Shown piece after piece: positions 1 through 15,875 of a stretch of 64,000 bases of DNA. The notes beneath the pieces were generated by a model, which saw nothing but the letters and a program-made list of their open reading frames with translations, was not told the origin of the DNA and searched no databases. Made by a program: the position numbers and the translations under genes. The stretch's first letter is position 1, and each line of letters starts with the position of its first letter. Source of the stretch: Kuschelorhynchus macadamiae (taxonomy: Eukaryota; Arthropoda; Insecta; Coleoptera; Curculionidae); NCBI GenBank assembly GCA_030620095.1, contig JAUTXW010000345.1, positions 1,368,001 to 1,432,000 on the forward strand, written 5' to 3'.

Positions 1-908
1 TTGTCCTTGTGTATCTTCGGAAGACCGTAGCACCTGGGAATCTTAGAGCTGCTTGGTTTTAATGATTTTTTCTCCGTTAGTGGTAGACTGGATGCGTTGA
101 TCAGATTGGTGATGCGTCTTTCTATTCTACTTGTGGGGTCTGCCTGCATAATCTTATAGGTATTGTTGTCCAAAAGTTGAGTAAACTTTTCCACATATTC
201 TGTTCTATTCATGGCGACTGTGGCATTGCCTTTATCTGCGGCAAGTACCAGAATGTATGCGTCTTCATTTAAGGCCTTCATTGCTGTTTGTTCGACTGCA
301 GAGAGGTTCGACTTCGGTGGTTTTCAATTTTTAATGATCTTTGCTGACTCATATCTGACTTCATCGGTTTGTTCTACTGGTAATCTTCTGATTGCTGCTT
401 CAACAGAAGATACTATGTCTTCTACGGAAATGCCACTCGGTGCTATTGCGAAATTTTGGCTATTGGATTTCACTGGATTTTTTCTGTTCAGAAGGATTTC
501 AAACTTCTTTTGTTGCTTAAGTGTAACTTCTTGATGGATTATTTCTACCTGTGCGTTGGTAATGCTGTCCAAAGTTGTAAATGTGGTTCTTTCTAGTCTA
601 AAAGCTAATTTCAGATGAATTTCTAATAGTTTCCGGACATTTGTATCTAAATCACGACGTGTTGCGTTAATCCTTTCTCTAACTAATGCATTGCTAGCAG
701 GCTTATAAATATTCCTAGAGGTTCTAGAAGTAATGTAATGTCTCACCTGTTGTGATTTTGGTACTACATCCTCATCTCGGCATCTAAGGAAAAAGGCCAA
801 CTGGCAGAGTAACTTCTTCTTGCTGTTCCGGAGATCGCCGAAAGTTTTGGCATCCTTCTTGGTTTCCTCCCCATAGAGGTTAGCTAACACAGAACGGAAG
901 CTGACCAA
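1..908 (-). pseudogene. Penelope-like element, N-terminal region and start of reverse transcriptase (partial)
   Basis: This is the 5' half of a Penelope-like retroelement (PLE) ORF read on the minus strand and cut by the left window edge. The N-terminal part carries the LLCQLAFFLRCRDED block, followed by LVLAADKGNATVAMN and, at the very edge, CYGLPKIHKD. The last two are the PLE reverse transcriptase motifs that precede the palm domain. From the ATG at 908 the frame is open for about 300 codons apart from one in-frame TGA at 324-326, so the copy may be young or only lightly damaged. The YVDD palm motif and GIY-YIG domain would lie to the left, outside the window. The true start is uncertain because introns or upstream ATGs cannot be excluded. 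Family assignment rests on motif recognition. Confidence 0.85.
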
Positions 909-2579
909 AGCCGTGAAAGCTAAGTGATTAAATATTGGGCCAAGTCATTGACTGACAATTGTTGAGGTTGAAAAATACTCTTCTACGAGTATAATACCGA
1001 TTTATTCTATTAAATGTGCATTAGATTTACGAGACCGACGATACACATTGTGGTATTTCAGAGACTGTCGGAATTACTAAAAAACAAATAAAATCTTTAT
1101 ACATATACTATTATTGCATAAAATAAAACTTACTAATACCTAACTATATCATTTGTCATACAATTAACTAACCAATGAATACATAGATACTGCTTGTTTC
1201 ATATATATATTTGTAACATAGATTAGTTGACATATATATTTAAACCAATAATTGGAAATTTCTGTATTATATCTAATAAAGCCAGACAGACAATAATTAT
1301 TTATTTTAAAATGATCTCATCTGACGCTTAAAACTTGATTTTCTTAAACACCTGAAAGCAGTTTTTTCCGTATTTGGTAGTTGAAATCTATATAGGAAGT
1401 GTTAAGTTAATGTCAACGTATCAGACGACTATAGTTATCAGATAAATATAAATCCCAGTTAATGGCGGCATTTGGCTTTGAAAATCTTATCCATATGTAT
1501 AATTATAAATATATAAATTATTAAGTTAAATATCTGTAACAGGAATGTTTACTTGAGACAGACCTTCGTTGTTTTATTTACGCAGTTTTTCTTAAAATTT
1601 ATACAAGTTTTGAATATTTGCAAGAAAAATGTATTTTAATTATTTTATTAAAATGTATCGTAATACTGCGTGCGACCCAATTTTTAGCCAAATATGTTAT
1701 CATCCCTTTGGAAACTGCCCAGCCTAATCGACAATTTGATTTTAACTTTTTTAAGTAAGTATAGGATAGTCACGGAGAACTGAGGTATATTTAGGTTCAG
1801 ATATTAAGTCACAAATACTATTATCGAAACATAGGTTTCCAAGGTTAAAATATGTTTCAGGAAAAGAAGAACGCCTTGGTTCTACCACAGGTTTTTTTTA
1901 GGAAATAAGTTCATTCATTCATTCAGTGTTACGGAAAACAAAATAATATTTTAAAATTTTAAATTTAGTGTTGGGGGGGGGGGGGTATTTAGAATCAGTA
2001 ATCGCAAATATGAAAAAAATATTTAGAAGATACGAATGGTTTAATACGGCCACTAATTTTAGAATGATGGGAATTATTACAGGGTTATGATAATCTATAA
2101 GAGGATAATTATTTTAAGTTACTTTCTATATTTGGAAGGCGAACAATAATATTTTCTTGGTATAATTAGACGTTAGCACCATATGCTTTAGATTTTTGTC
2201 ATATTATAAGACAAGGGAATCAATTTATGACGATCGATTAAAAAAGGACAAGATGTAATTCAAGGTTAATAAAGTAGAAAGGATTTTAATCAGATATATC
2301 ATAGTGCTTATAAGCTCGAAGCTGATTGGAATTCTAGAAAAGCCTACAGCAATTTTCGATAGTCTAGCCCACAGGCTCAAAATGATGTTAATTCCTGATA
2401 CTGCTACTAAAAATATCAGTGGGGGCTCATTGAATGTAGAATGAAGTCTAGAAAAATGTGAAATGGTTTTAAACTAGCACAAATACAATTTCAAAAGTTA
2501 TTAACAAATTAAAAAAGGGTGTTTAATTTTTTGCAAATATGTGGACATTAAGTAACATTTAAAAAAATTGGAAAATTTT
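909..2579. other. AT-rich stretch without recognisable gene
   Basis: No frame of convincing length or composition is seen on either strand. The only notable item is a run of 13 G at 1973-1985. It may include the 5' untranslated part of the PLE at 1-908, but no terminal repeat or hammerhead core was found next to it. Confidence 0.5.
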
Positions 2580-2844
2580 CTTTACCCGGAACTTCCCTAA
2601 GTAGTTTTTACGTTGACGCATACCGCTAATTTGCTACGTCATGTTGAATTCGTATCAGTTTATTCCATTTTCACATTTAACTTTTCTTAAAATTTTATTT
2701 GGCTGCCATTTTGTTTCGCCATCTTAAATTGAAACCTATATTATCAGACCAACACCGTTGGTATGCAGATATTCCCTAACCCCAATTAATATAACGGAGT
2801 AGTTAAAGGCTGATAACATGGGTTTCATGCAGGATATAAAATCT

Positions 2845-2886
2845 GTGTCCTGAAAATGCAACAATAAAGTTGCAAAACGTCGACAA
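2845..2886 (+). ncRNA. Hammerhead-ribozyme-like motif, array unit 1
   Basis: The order is GTGTC (stem I), CTGAAAA, TGCAAC-AATAAA-GTTGC (stem II, five pairs GCAAC/GTTGC), AAAAC, GTC, GACA (stem I closing). Against the consensus CUGANGA and GAAA, this unit has one substitution in each block, so this copy is probably inactive. Stem I pairs GTGTC with GACA through four base pairs. Confidence 0.55.
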
Positions 2887-3052
2887 TTTTACTGGATCCT
2901 AACCCCAAATAATACACCATTCTAACATAAAAACAAGAGGGTCGCTAACGAAAACCATTTAGAAACTTAATATCTGGGAAGTATCTGTGGACCAACGTTT
3001 TAGGTAACGGCTGATAATATGGGTTTCATGCAGGATATAGAATCTATATAGG

Positions 3053-3092
3053 GGTTCTGACGATGAAACAATAAAGTTCCGAAACGTCAACA
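3053..3092 (+). ncRNA. Hammerhead-ribozyme-like motif, array unit 2 (core consensus intact)
   Basis: CTGACGA at 3057-3063 fits CUGANGA, GAAAC at 3081-3085 fits the second core block, and GTC at 3086-3088 is a permitted NUH cleavage triplet. Stem I is GTT/AAC on either side. Stem II is weaker than in unit 1 (AAC/GTT plus an outer pair across a mismatch). ACGT between GAAA and the cleavage C is self-complementary, so stem III would be far more stable between two units than within one. A paired (double) hammerhead is therefore the likely active form. Confidence 0.6.
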
Positions 3093-3274
3093 ATTTAAAA
3101 AGGGTCTTTTATTTTTTAATGGATCCCAATCCCAAATATTACACCACGCTAACATAAAAACAAGAGGATCGTTAACGAAAACTATTTAGAAACTTAATAT
3201 CTGGGAAATCTCTGCGGACCAACGTAGTAAGTAAAGACTGATAATATGGGTTTCATGCAGGATGTAAAATCTAT

Positions 3275-3315
3275 GTGTCATGAGGATGCAAAAATAAAGC
3301 TCCGAAACATCGACT
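3275..3315 (+). ncRNA. Hammerhead-ribozyme-like motif, array unit 3 (degenerate)
   Basis: GTGTC, then ATGAGGA in place of CTGANGA, then GAAAC at 3304-3308 and ATC before GAC. Stem I GTC/GAC is kept, stem II is partly lost. One core base is substituted and stem III cannot form ACGT. Confidence 0.45.
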
Positions 3316-3511
3316 GTTTAAAAATAGACTTTTGTTTTTTTGCTGGATCCTAACCCTAAATAATACACCACTCTAACATAACAAGAGGATTGTTAACAAA
3401 AACCATTTCGAAATGTATGTTCGAATAATATGTGAGAGATATATGCAGACCAACGGAGTAGGTAAAGACTAAAAATATGGACTTCATGCAGGATATAGGA
3501 TCTATATAGGA

Positions 3512-3549
3512 GTTCTGACGATGAAATAATAAAGTTCCGAAACGTCGAA
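3512..3549 (+). ncRNA. Hammerhead-ribozyme-like motif, array unit 4 (core consensus intact)
   Basis: CTGACGA at 3515-3521, GAAAC at 3539-3543 and GTC at 3544-3546 all fit the consensus. Stem II is TGAAAT-AATAAA-GTTCC, poorly paired, and stem I is short, so activity is doubtful despite the conserved core. Confidence 0.5.
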
Positions 3550-3895
3550 AAATTAAAAAAGTCTTTTATTTTTTTTACTCGTTCCTAACCACAAATATTA
3601 CACCCCGCTAACATTAAAACAAGAGGATCGAAAAATTATGTAGAAACCTAATATCTGGGAACTATTTACGAACCAACGTAGTAGGTAAAGACTGATAGTA
3701 GCGTTTAAGCTACGTCGCGAACTGACAGATAGCCAGACAGACCGACAGACGGACCGACAGAATTGATAAAACATATTCCTTGACATCTAGGGACGTTGAA
3801 ACGTAAAACTGTGTAAAACCTGCGAGGGTGATTTTTCACGGTTATAAACATTTTTATTTGGCCTCCATTTTGTTCAGCCATCTTTAGATCCCGAT

Positions 3896-8938
<5,043 letters not shown>

Positions 8939-8947
8939 CATGGAAGC

Positions 8948-11606
8948 AAGGGGAGCAGTGCTTCTCCAAAAAAAATTACAAAACATTTTCTAAAATGTAA
9001 TTTTTGAAATAGGAAACCATTAATTTAGTTTATATTAAAAATGCTAAAATATTATCTTAATTATCAAGCCTATAATAAAGACGGCCTTGACTCCGACCCG
9101 CCCATAATAGAATATCGAATAGAACCAATGACGTCAAAATGTTATTTCCATGTCGTTGAATAGAACCTATGCAGGCCGCTAGCTTCTCTGCAGCCATGTC
9201 TTGTATGCTTGATTTCCTGTGAATCGAGCCAGAGGTTATTGAACTTTTCACCGGCTGTTTGCAATTTTTGCATTTCAGTCGCGTGCTTTAAGTGGTGGCG
9301 GAAGCTATCATTGGAGTAGGTTCTTTGTTTGAACGGCTATCCGTGTATTGTATGATACGTACGTCGCGACGTGCATGGTGCGATATCGGAGACAATAATT
9401 CGGACGTGGATATGCAAATACCGTCAATTTTGGCTGTCGGTAATAACTTTAAAAATGTTGGAGAAGTTAGTAAGAAGAGTGTGTGTGAATGTGTGGTGTG
9501 TGTCTTAATAATAAAGGGATTTTCAACATTAAACTTCGCTGATAAGCTTCAAATAATTTCCAAAGGAAGGGCAAAACAGCGTATGAAAAATTTAACCACA
9601 AAAATGAAAAACTGTATTAGACATTTTTATCCGGAAAAACAATACGAACAATTGAAATGGCTAACAGGGTGTGAAAATATAAGTAAATTATTTTGTTGGC
9701 CAAGTTTACTTTTTGAAAATGAAAAAGGTCTCTGGAATAAAACTGGTTTTTCCGATTTAAACAATTTCCATAAAGCTGTAAAAAGACACATTATGTCCAA
9801 AGCGCATTTGCAGGCCGTCATAAAAGAAAAAGTCTTCGGTAAAACCAGAATTGAACACGCCCTTAATAAACAGTTGGAAATAAGTCACCGCCAACACGAT
9901 GAAGTAGTCGATAAAAATAGGCAAATATTAAGAAGACTTATCAATGTTGTTTGTTTTCTCGGACAGCACGAATTGGGATTTAGAGGTCATGACGAAACAA
10001 GGGTTTCTTCAAACAAAGGAAATTTTCAAGATTTACTTAGTTTAATGGCTAAATATGATGATTGCTTAAAAATCATTTAAAGCAGTCTAGCGTTTTTCGC
10101 GGAACATCGAATCGAATCCAGAATGATTTAATTTCCGCTGTTGCAACCATTATTCTAAAAAGAATTAAGCAGGAGATTGGCGAGGCGCCGTTCATTGCTA
10201 TTGTTCTGGACGAAATAACTGATATTACTAATTTTAGCCAATTATCTATAGTAATACGCTATTTAAGATATGTCCAAAAATCGTACAGCAGATGCATTAT
10301 ATACCTTAGTTTATAACGTTACTAAAGAAATTATTGGAGAGAAAAAATTAGTTGCTCAAAGCTATGATGGAGCTGCAGTGATGGCAGGACAATTAATGGG
10401 TCTGCAAGCTAAAGTTCGAGAAACTTTCCCAAGTGCTGTGTTTGTCCATTGTTTTGCTCATAAATTAAATTTAGATTTATCCTAGTCTATCAATCACATT
10501 AAAGAGAGTAAAGTATTTTTCGTTACTTTAAGTGGCATGGCTGCTTTTTTTTCCAAGTCAACAAAACGTACACAAGCTTTGGACTCCATTGTCCACAAAC
10601 GATTGCCCAAAGTAGCTCCTACTAGGCGGAACTATAATGGAAGACTTGTGTCAACAGTATCTGAAAATCGTGAATCACTGATTGAACTATTTGAGAATAT
10701 AATAGAAAATAATGAAACGTGGGACTCAGAAGCAATAAAGAGTTCGAGGAGGTTTTTGGACTGTTTGAAACGAGATTTTAATTTTAATTATTTGTTGAAC
10801 ATATTTTAAGAAATATTTCCATTCTCGGACAATGTTTTTAATATATTACAAACTAAAACAAATGATACTGCTTTTTGCCTAAAAAAAGTGGATGATTTTA
10901 AGTCCATGTTAAGCCAAAAAAAGAGATGACTGACCTATTTTGGGAGAAAACGATGATGTTAAATGTAGAGCCACAAGCCAAGCGTCTTCGAACAGATAAG
11001 GTGGGAGATGTTCAAACATCATACAGACGCCTCTTTTATGAAATAGTCGATCAAATTCAGCAATAAATAAACTATAGATTTAACGATTTAAATGATTTTA
11101 AATTCCTCGAGCTCTGCAAATTTGATGCATTTAAAGGAAAAACTTTTCCAGAAGAAGCGTCTAAATCTCTTCTTCTTTATTATGGCCAGTTCTTCGACCG
11201 AGTGTTACTGTGATCTGAACTAAAAGTGATTTACGAAACTGATGACATTAGCGCAAAAAATAACGCTAAGGAACTAGTGCAATTTTTAAAAGACAAGAAG
11301 CTGGAAGATGCCTACACCGAAGTTTCGAAATTGTGTAAATTAGTATTGACAATACCTGCCACACGTTCATCAGTAGCACGCGATTTTTCAACACTTATAA
11401 CGTATAAAAAATTTCATGAGAAATTCAACGGGGCATACATCGCTGTTGTCCATTGAAAATAAACTTCTCCAAAATATGTCGGAGCATCGACGTTTTTATG
11501 ATAACGTCATTGACGAATTTGAAAAAATGATCGAAGAATCGAATTACATTACAAATAGGTGAGTTTCTAAAAATTTCTTCCTTTTCTTAAAATTTCACCG
11601 CACGCC

Positions 11607-11610
<4 letters not shown>
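8948..11610 (+). mobile_element. hAT DNA transposon, ZMYM1-like, defective, between two TA arrays
   Basis: The element is bounded by short similar inverted ends: AAGGGGAGCAGTG at 8948 and, reversed, AAGGGGCGTGCGGTG at 11610. The right end touches the (TA)n array at 11611 directly; the left end is 13 bp from the array ending at 8934. A hAT insertion into a TA tract would give a TATATATA target duplication that cannot be told from the repeat itself. The interior carries the broken transposase described separately. The ends are inferred by eye and the left one is less certain than the right. Confidence 0.6.
9292..11562 (+). pseudogene. hAT transposase, ZMYM1-like (TTF zinc finger, DUF4371-type), broken
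   Basis: Pieces of one hAT transposase follow each other in order. A TTF-type zinc finger region (FCWPSLLF, GFSDLNNFHKAVKRH, SKAHL) lies near 9690-9810. The first catalytic Asp block VLDEITDITNFSQLS is at about 10200, the second Asp block QSYDGAAVMAG at about 10360, then VHCFAHKLNL, and the C-terminal dimerisation segment LTIPATRSSVARDFSTL at about 11350, with ENKLLQNMSEHRRFYDN after it and a TGA at 11560-11562. The chain is interrupted by a frameshift at about 10065, a deletion near 10270, and stops near 10483, 10807, 11065 and 11212. It cannot make a functional protein. The residues before about 9400 are probably not coding, as that frame begins at a GTG with no family resemblance. Confidence 0.85.

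Positions 11611-11700
<90 letters not shown>
11611..11700. repeat. (TA)n microsatellite, ~90 bp
   Basis: Pure TA dinucleotides abutting the right end of the hAT element. Together with 8723-8934 it suggests the transposon split one larger TA array. Confidence 0.97.
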
Positions 11701-11702
<2 letters not shown>

Positions 11703-11837
11703 TGACCCAAATTAATATGGCAAAACAATTTTTCGGAAACAAGAAAATCAACCAAAATAGCGGGAGAATTATTTATTTCTTATTTTCATTTAATTTAAGT
11801 ATGCCGATTTTCTCTGACCTCCTGTGCTCGAATTCGA

Positions 11838-11893
11838 GTACGATCAATATATTCATTACCAAGTACTCATAGTAATGGATATATTGATCGTAC
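11838..11893. repeat. Hairpin, 22-bp arms
   Basis: The left arm 11838-11859 starts GTACGATCAATATATTC and the right arm 11872-11893 is its reverse complement with one mismatch, around a 12-base loop. It is not a Rho-type or bacterial terminator in this eukaryotic context. It may be the end of a MITE or a replication-slippage palindrome. Confidence 0.8.
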
Positions 11894-11999
11894 AATATTT
11901 TGTATAACTTAAAACAAGCTAATTGGGAATCTTTGTTTCAGTTCTTAAACATCGCTCGATTCTCACTCTTTCCAGATTTTTGTTACTTTATTTCCTTCT

Positions 12000-12190
12000 G
12001 CACCGTACTAGGAGGATTAATTTAGATCACACGTCATATTCTATTAGGTCAGGTGATCTTGCGGACCAATTCATGCGCTGAACAGCGGCGGTTCGCAAAC
12101 GTCTGTTACAGTTCGCGTCCTATGTCGATGAACTCCTTATGTCTACGGAGATGGGCCTTAAAGTAATTGTGTTATCAATTATTATTCCTT
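12000..12190 (-). pseudogene. Tc1-like transposase fragment
   Basis: On the minus strand RMNWSARSPDL is followed by IEYDV, matching the Tc1 family block (RMxWPARSPDLNPIEYVW) that carries the region before the last catalytic residue. Upstream HKEFID matches the usual REFID segment in a shifted frame. Only about 50 residues are recognisable, with stops and frameshifts. Confidence 0.55.
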
Positions 12191-12254
12191 TCGCCGGAAA
12201 CTTTGAATCAGAGTTCGCCCACACAGCTCACGAATTGTAACAGCCAATACAATT

Positions 12255-12440
12255 TAGTGCAACTATTAGCCTGCAAAATCATCGGACCTTAATGCAGTAG
12301 AACACATGTCGTTTAAACTGAACTTAAACTGCTAGCAAGGTCACGAGATAGTGTGCACTAAAATCTGGACCAACTAATACAAGTTATCCTTGAGCAATGC
12401 AAACCTATTATTAAAATCTTATAGAAATTATGCCCCTCAG
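12255..12440 (+). pseudogene. Tc1-like transposase fragment, opposite strand
   Basis: Plus-strand AKSSDLNAVEHM corresponds to the same Tc1 block (ARSPDLNxIEHVW) as the minus-strand fragment just to the left, followed by a weak C-terminal match broken by stops. The two fragments face each other, so they come from two insertions or from a rearranged one. Confidence 0.45.
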
Positions 12441-13889
12441 ATCTAAGCAGAACCAATACGTCCTCGGAACTAACCTACAAAATATTAAATTGTTTTTTTT
12501 TTGGTGTTGCATCTGTTCAATTTAAACAGATTTTTTCTTTTGTAATTAAACCCTATTATTTTCAGTATCTCTCTATCCATATTTTTTTTGAAAATAATAA
12601 ATATTATTATATAATATATATTAATATATAAATAAAAAAAGGGAACAAAAATGTCCAATGATTTTCATGGTCCTTTTGCTTGTCCTTATGTCGTCTACTA
12701 TTTGTGTATTTGTGTATTATAGTTTAGAGTTTTGAAAAATTTCGGCTTATTTTAATAAAAATCAGCTATTTTTTTCTGATGCTATTCTAAAATACTATAA
12801 AAAATATCATAAAAAAATAATCAAAAATATCATAAAAAAATAATCAACCGTTAAAAACCATAATTTTTTCATTTTGTGCTTAACCAATAGAAAAAGGAAT
12901 CTACTCAATTGTAACCAACAATTAGGCTAAATGTTTTCGCTAAGTGTAACTCAGATAAATTAAAAGATAATTAAAAACAATATGAAAATAATAACATGGT
13001 ATTTTCGGATATATTGCATTTCCAAGTTTAAGCAGTGTAGTTTGTCTACCAAGTATCCAAATCAGTATCATATCGAAAGATCGTAAATTTCATTCTAATG
13101 AATTCTGGTGACTAACTAACATAACATAAAAGTTAGCTTAATTTTTAAAAATTTATAAATTTAATATGCCCGTTTTACTAATAAATTAGGTCTATATACT
13201 GCACTGACAAAAAGTTATAAATTAGTGAGTAAGCACCAAACGAAATATTTTATTTACATAGCCAAGGTATGTTCATATAACGAACGAAGTCACCCGGGCA
13301 TATTAGTTTAGTAACACAGAAAATTCCAATGTCAGACAAATATATTTCCAGATACATTTAATAGCTAAAAATATTTGCAACTTATTAATATTTATAGCAA
13401 ATTGCGTGTTTTGTGGGTGTAAACTATTAATATCATAAATTATTACATGTAAATGTATGCATTTATTTAATATGATAAAACTGTCATTATACACGCACTG
13501 TCATTCGTTTAGAGGACAATCACAGCACCAATTGCATAACTTTAAATAAACAATTCCTCTTAGAGTTTTTATATTGCTTTGACAAACGTATGTGGCAACG
13601 GGTTTTTCGAAGGAGTGAAAATAAATCAGGTGTTATTGCTTTTAATGCAACTGGTCTTTCAATAACAGGGGCGGCTCCAAAAGTTTTGTTAAAGTCGCTT
13701 ACAACCCTTGGAGCATATCAGCTTAGCTGAAGTGAAAAAAATACCATGCACGTGGGTAGATACATATTGCACATAATTTATATTCTCGGTTATTTTTCAA
13801 AATTTAAAAATTACAATTCGAATGTTGTAGCCCACACCCCAAACCATCAAGCACCCCGTACCCTACTAATCCACTAATAAAACACATGT
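12441..13889. other. AT-rich stretch without recognisable gene
   Basis: It contains a short direct repeat at about 12800-12845 (ATCATAAAAAAATAATCAA twice) and no supportable ORF. The sequence just before 13890 may include the lost N-terminal part of the following mariner fragment. Confidence 0.45.
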
Positions 13890-14620
13890 CCGTAGACCGA
13901 CTTCCAAAAAGCGAAAAGTTTCATCCATACAACATAACATTGGTGCAAGAACTCTCTGAGGATGATCATTAAATCCATCTAAATTTTGTCAATAAAATTA
14001 TTTTTTCTGACGGGGCAACTTTTTTTTAGAATGGAAAAGTTAACAGGCGATATTTTGCTATGGAAAATCCACATTATATACGTGCAAATCATACCCAATT
14101 TCCCCAAAAGATAAATGTTTGATGTGGTATAAAGGGTGTAAAAATAATCGGTCCCTTCTTCATGGAAGACCCATTAACTCGAGAGAGATATTTGAATCCT
14201 TTAAGAACCGAAATTGTCCCAGCTGTTGCAGAACTATTACCCAATGACCGTAAGTTCTTTACTTTACCTGCAGTATTAATTACTACTTGATTTGCTCAGA
14301 TAATGGTGCCCCAAATAATGCCATTTGATTTCAGCAGGATGGTACTTCATCGCATTTTGCTCGGAATGTTTGGAGATATTTATACAATGTTTTTTTTTTT
14401 TTTGGAAGATGGATTGGACGTAGGGTACAATAGAGTGTCCACCTCCGTGTCGGGACTTGACACCCCTGGCTTACTTTTTGTGGGCACTCTTTAAAACTGT
14501 GCTGTATAAAACTAAGCCTAATAACCTCGAGGATTTAAAGGAGCGAATAGAAATCGAATGTAATCGTAATGTAATCAAACAGTATTTGGTCTACTGTCAG
14601 GAAGTAAATGTACAAAATGT
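13890..14620 (+). pseudogene. Mariner/Tc1-like DDE transposase fragment
   Basis: Recognisable in order across frameshifts: HPYNITLVQELSEDDH; then the first catalytic region IIFSDGATFF (family SDEATF, here the acidic residue after SD is replaced by Gly); HTQFPQKINV; then VKIIGPFFMEDPLTRERYL, LRTEIVPAVAELLPND, and a C-terminal NNLEDLKERIEIECNRNV-like end. This is the insect mariner-like family whose proteins usually read QQDGAPPH and SPDLTPLDFFLWG; those two blocks are scrambled near 14330-14450. It is non-functional. No terminal repeats were found. Confidence 0.75.
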
Positions 14621-15875
14621 TTAACACGTTACTTAGTTTCATTAATTTATTGTTTGTTGTATTAGGTATTTCTTTTTTGTATTGTAATGTTTTTGTGGTT
14701 TTTTACAACCTACTTTTAAAGTTGAGACGCTGTTTTCCCTTGCTAGTGTTTTGTTAGCCAGTTGAGGCAATATTGTGCTTTCCGTTCTGCCAGAATGTTC
14801 CTACAGCGCCTTTTACCTTTCCAGTTTCACCAAATATTTTGTCAATTTTACTTACGGTAGATTAAGTTACTGGATTTCTGTAAGGATATTTGTGATTAAA
14901 AATGTAGGTTTCGCATTCTATCCCAATAACCCATTATAATTAAAATTTCTATTCCAAACGATTCATTTTTGTAACTGAACCAAACTAATATTGTCAAACA
15001 TATCAGGTAATCTTTTGTGTGCAGGTATTTTAATAAAAGGTAATACATTAAATTATGGATATTAGACCATTGTTTTCGCAAAAACTGTTTACTTCATAAA
15101 AAATAAAAAGTGCTCTTAATAAAATGTCTTGAGAATTTTACGCAGATTTTAGAAGAGTAATATAATATAGCGTGTTCTATTTAAAAAAAATAATTTTCCT
15201 GTTATAACCGAAAAAACGTAACCTTGGCGGCCATGCGGAACTCGCTATTGGATCCGGCATAATTTCATATCTAAGTGTACGTATTTTCATTAACTTCAGT
15301 TAAGCGGTATATTTTGCAATTTCCTTACTTTTGTTACATGCTGTATGTAAGAATGAACATTTTCAGACTTATTTCATCCGACCCGGTGGCCAATTAATTT
15401 TTTTATGGTTTCTTCCGAAATAGTCTTAAAAATTTTTTGTTTTAAATCTCGAAAATAATAATTTAAGATATAATGCAACTCCGTTGTTATTTATTGATTA
15501 GTGCATAAATTGCCTATTTATTTCGTTAGGCACATTAAAACTTTCAGGAATACTGAAAGGTATTTTTTTTTCATTTTAGCTCATTTATTTCACTTTTCAT
15601 TCCGTATCGCTATATTAGGTTTGATTTTTTGTTTTTGTATAATAGTTCCAACTGGTTTTGGTTTTTGTGTTTTTATACTTTCGGAAAGCTTTATTTCTTA
15701 GGTCACTCGTATGGTTTATAGTATATGTTGATCAAGGAGGTTTCTTATTTTTTAAATTCAACTGTGTTTGAAGTGCTAAAACTACAAAAATATTAAGTAA
15801 AAACAAATATAATTATTTTCGAAAGGTATCGTTTAAAGAAATTCATTTAAAAGGTCTTTGTCTATGTTTTAAAGT
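14621..15875. other. AT-rich stretch without recognisable gene
   Basis: No frame longer than about 66 codons and no similarity recognised on either strand. Confidence 0.5.

Larger units (their letters stand above)
2756..3700 (+). repeat. Tandem array of four ~200-231 bp units, each with a hammerhead-like motif
   Basis: The landmark AGGATATA (AGGATGTA in unit 3) occurs at 2831, 3032, 3259 and 3490, giving periods of about 201, 227 and 231 bp. Each unit runs in the order TTTCATGCAGGATA, hammerhead-like core, TGGATCCTAACCC, AATAATACACCA, CTAACATAA-ACAAGAGG, GTTAACGAAAA, AATATCTGGGAA, CCAACG-AGTAGGTAAAG. Units are diverged but collinear. No unit has a useful ORF. Animal and plant retrozymes are known as short tandem direct repeats each carrying a hammerhead, and this array has that architecture. 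Confidence 0.8.
2580..3895 (+). mobile_element. Composite dispersed repeat with hammerhead-bearing tandem core (copy A)
   Basis: The left flank (about 2580-2755) contains a GCCATTTTGTTTCGCCATC block. The centre (about 2756-3700) is an array of about four related units. The right flank (about 3700-3895) holds a GACAGA/GACCGACAG-rich stretch followed by an ACGTAAAAC segment and another GCCTCCATTTTGTTC block. The same order (left flank, unit array, GACA-rich module) occurs on the minus strand at 55141-56900, and the right-flank module alone recurs at 24650-25600. This makes it a real dispersed element rather than a chance array. No coding capacity is visible. The class is unknown: a retrozyme-like or otherwise non-autonomous element is the best guess. 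Confidence 0.65.

Noticed and set aside
211..534. 107-codon plus-strand frame
   Set aside because: It is the antisense shadow of the PLE ORF, which has clear family motifs on the minus strand.
2756..3700. Regularly spaced direct repeats as a possible CRISPR array
   Set aside because: The units are over 200 bp and diverged along their whole length, with no short identical repeats or unique spacers, and the window is eukaryotic.
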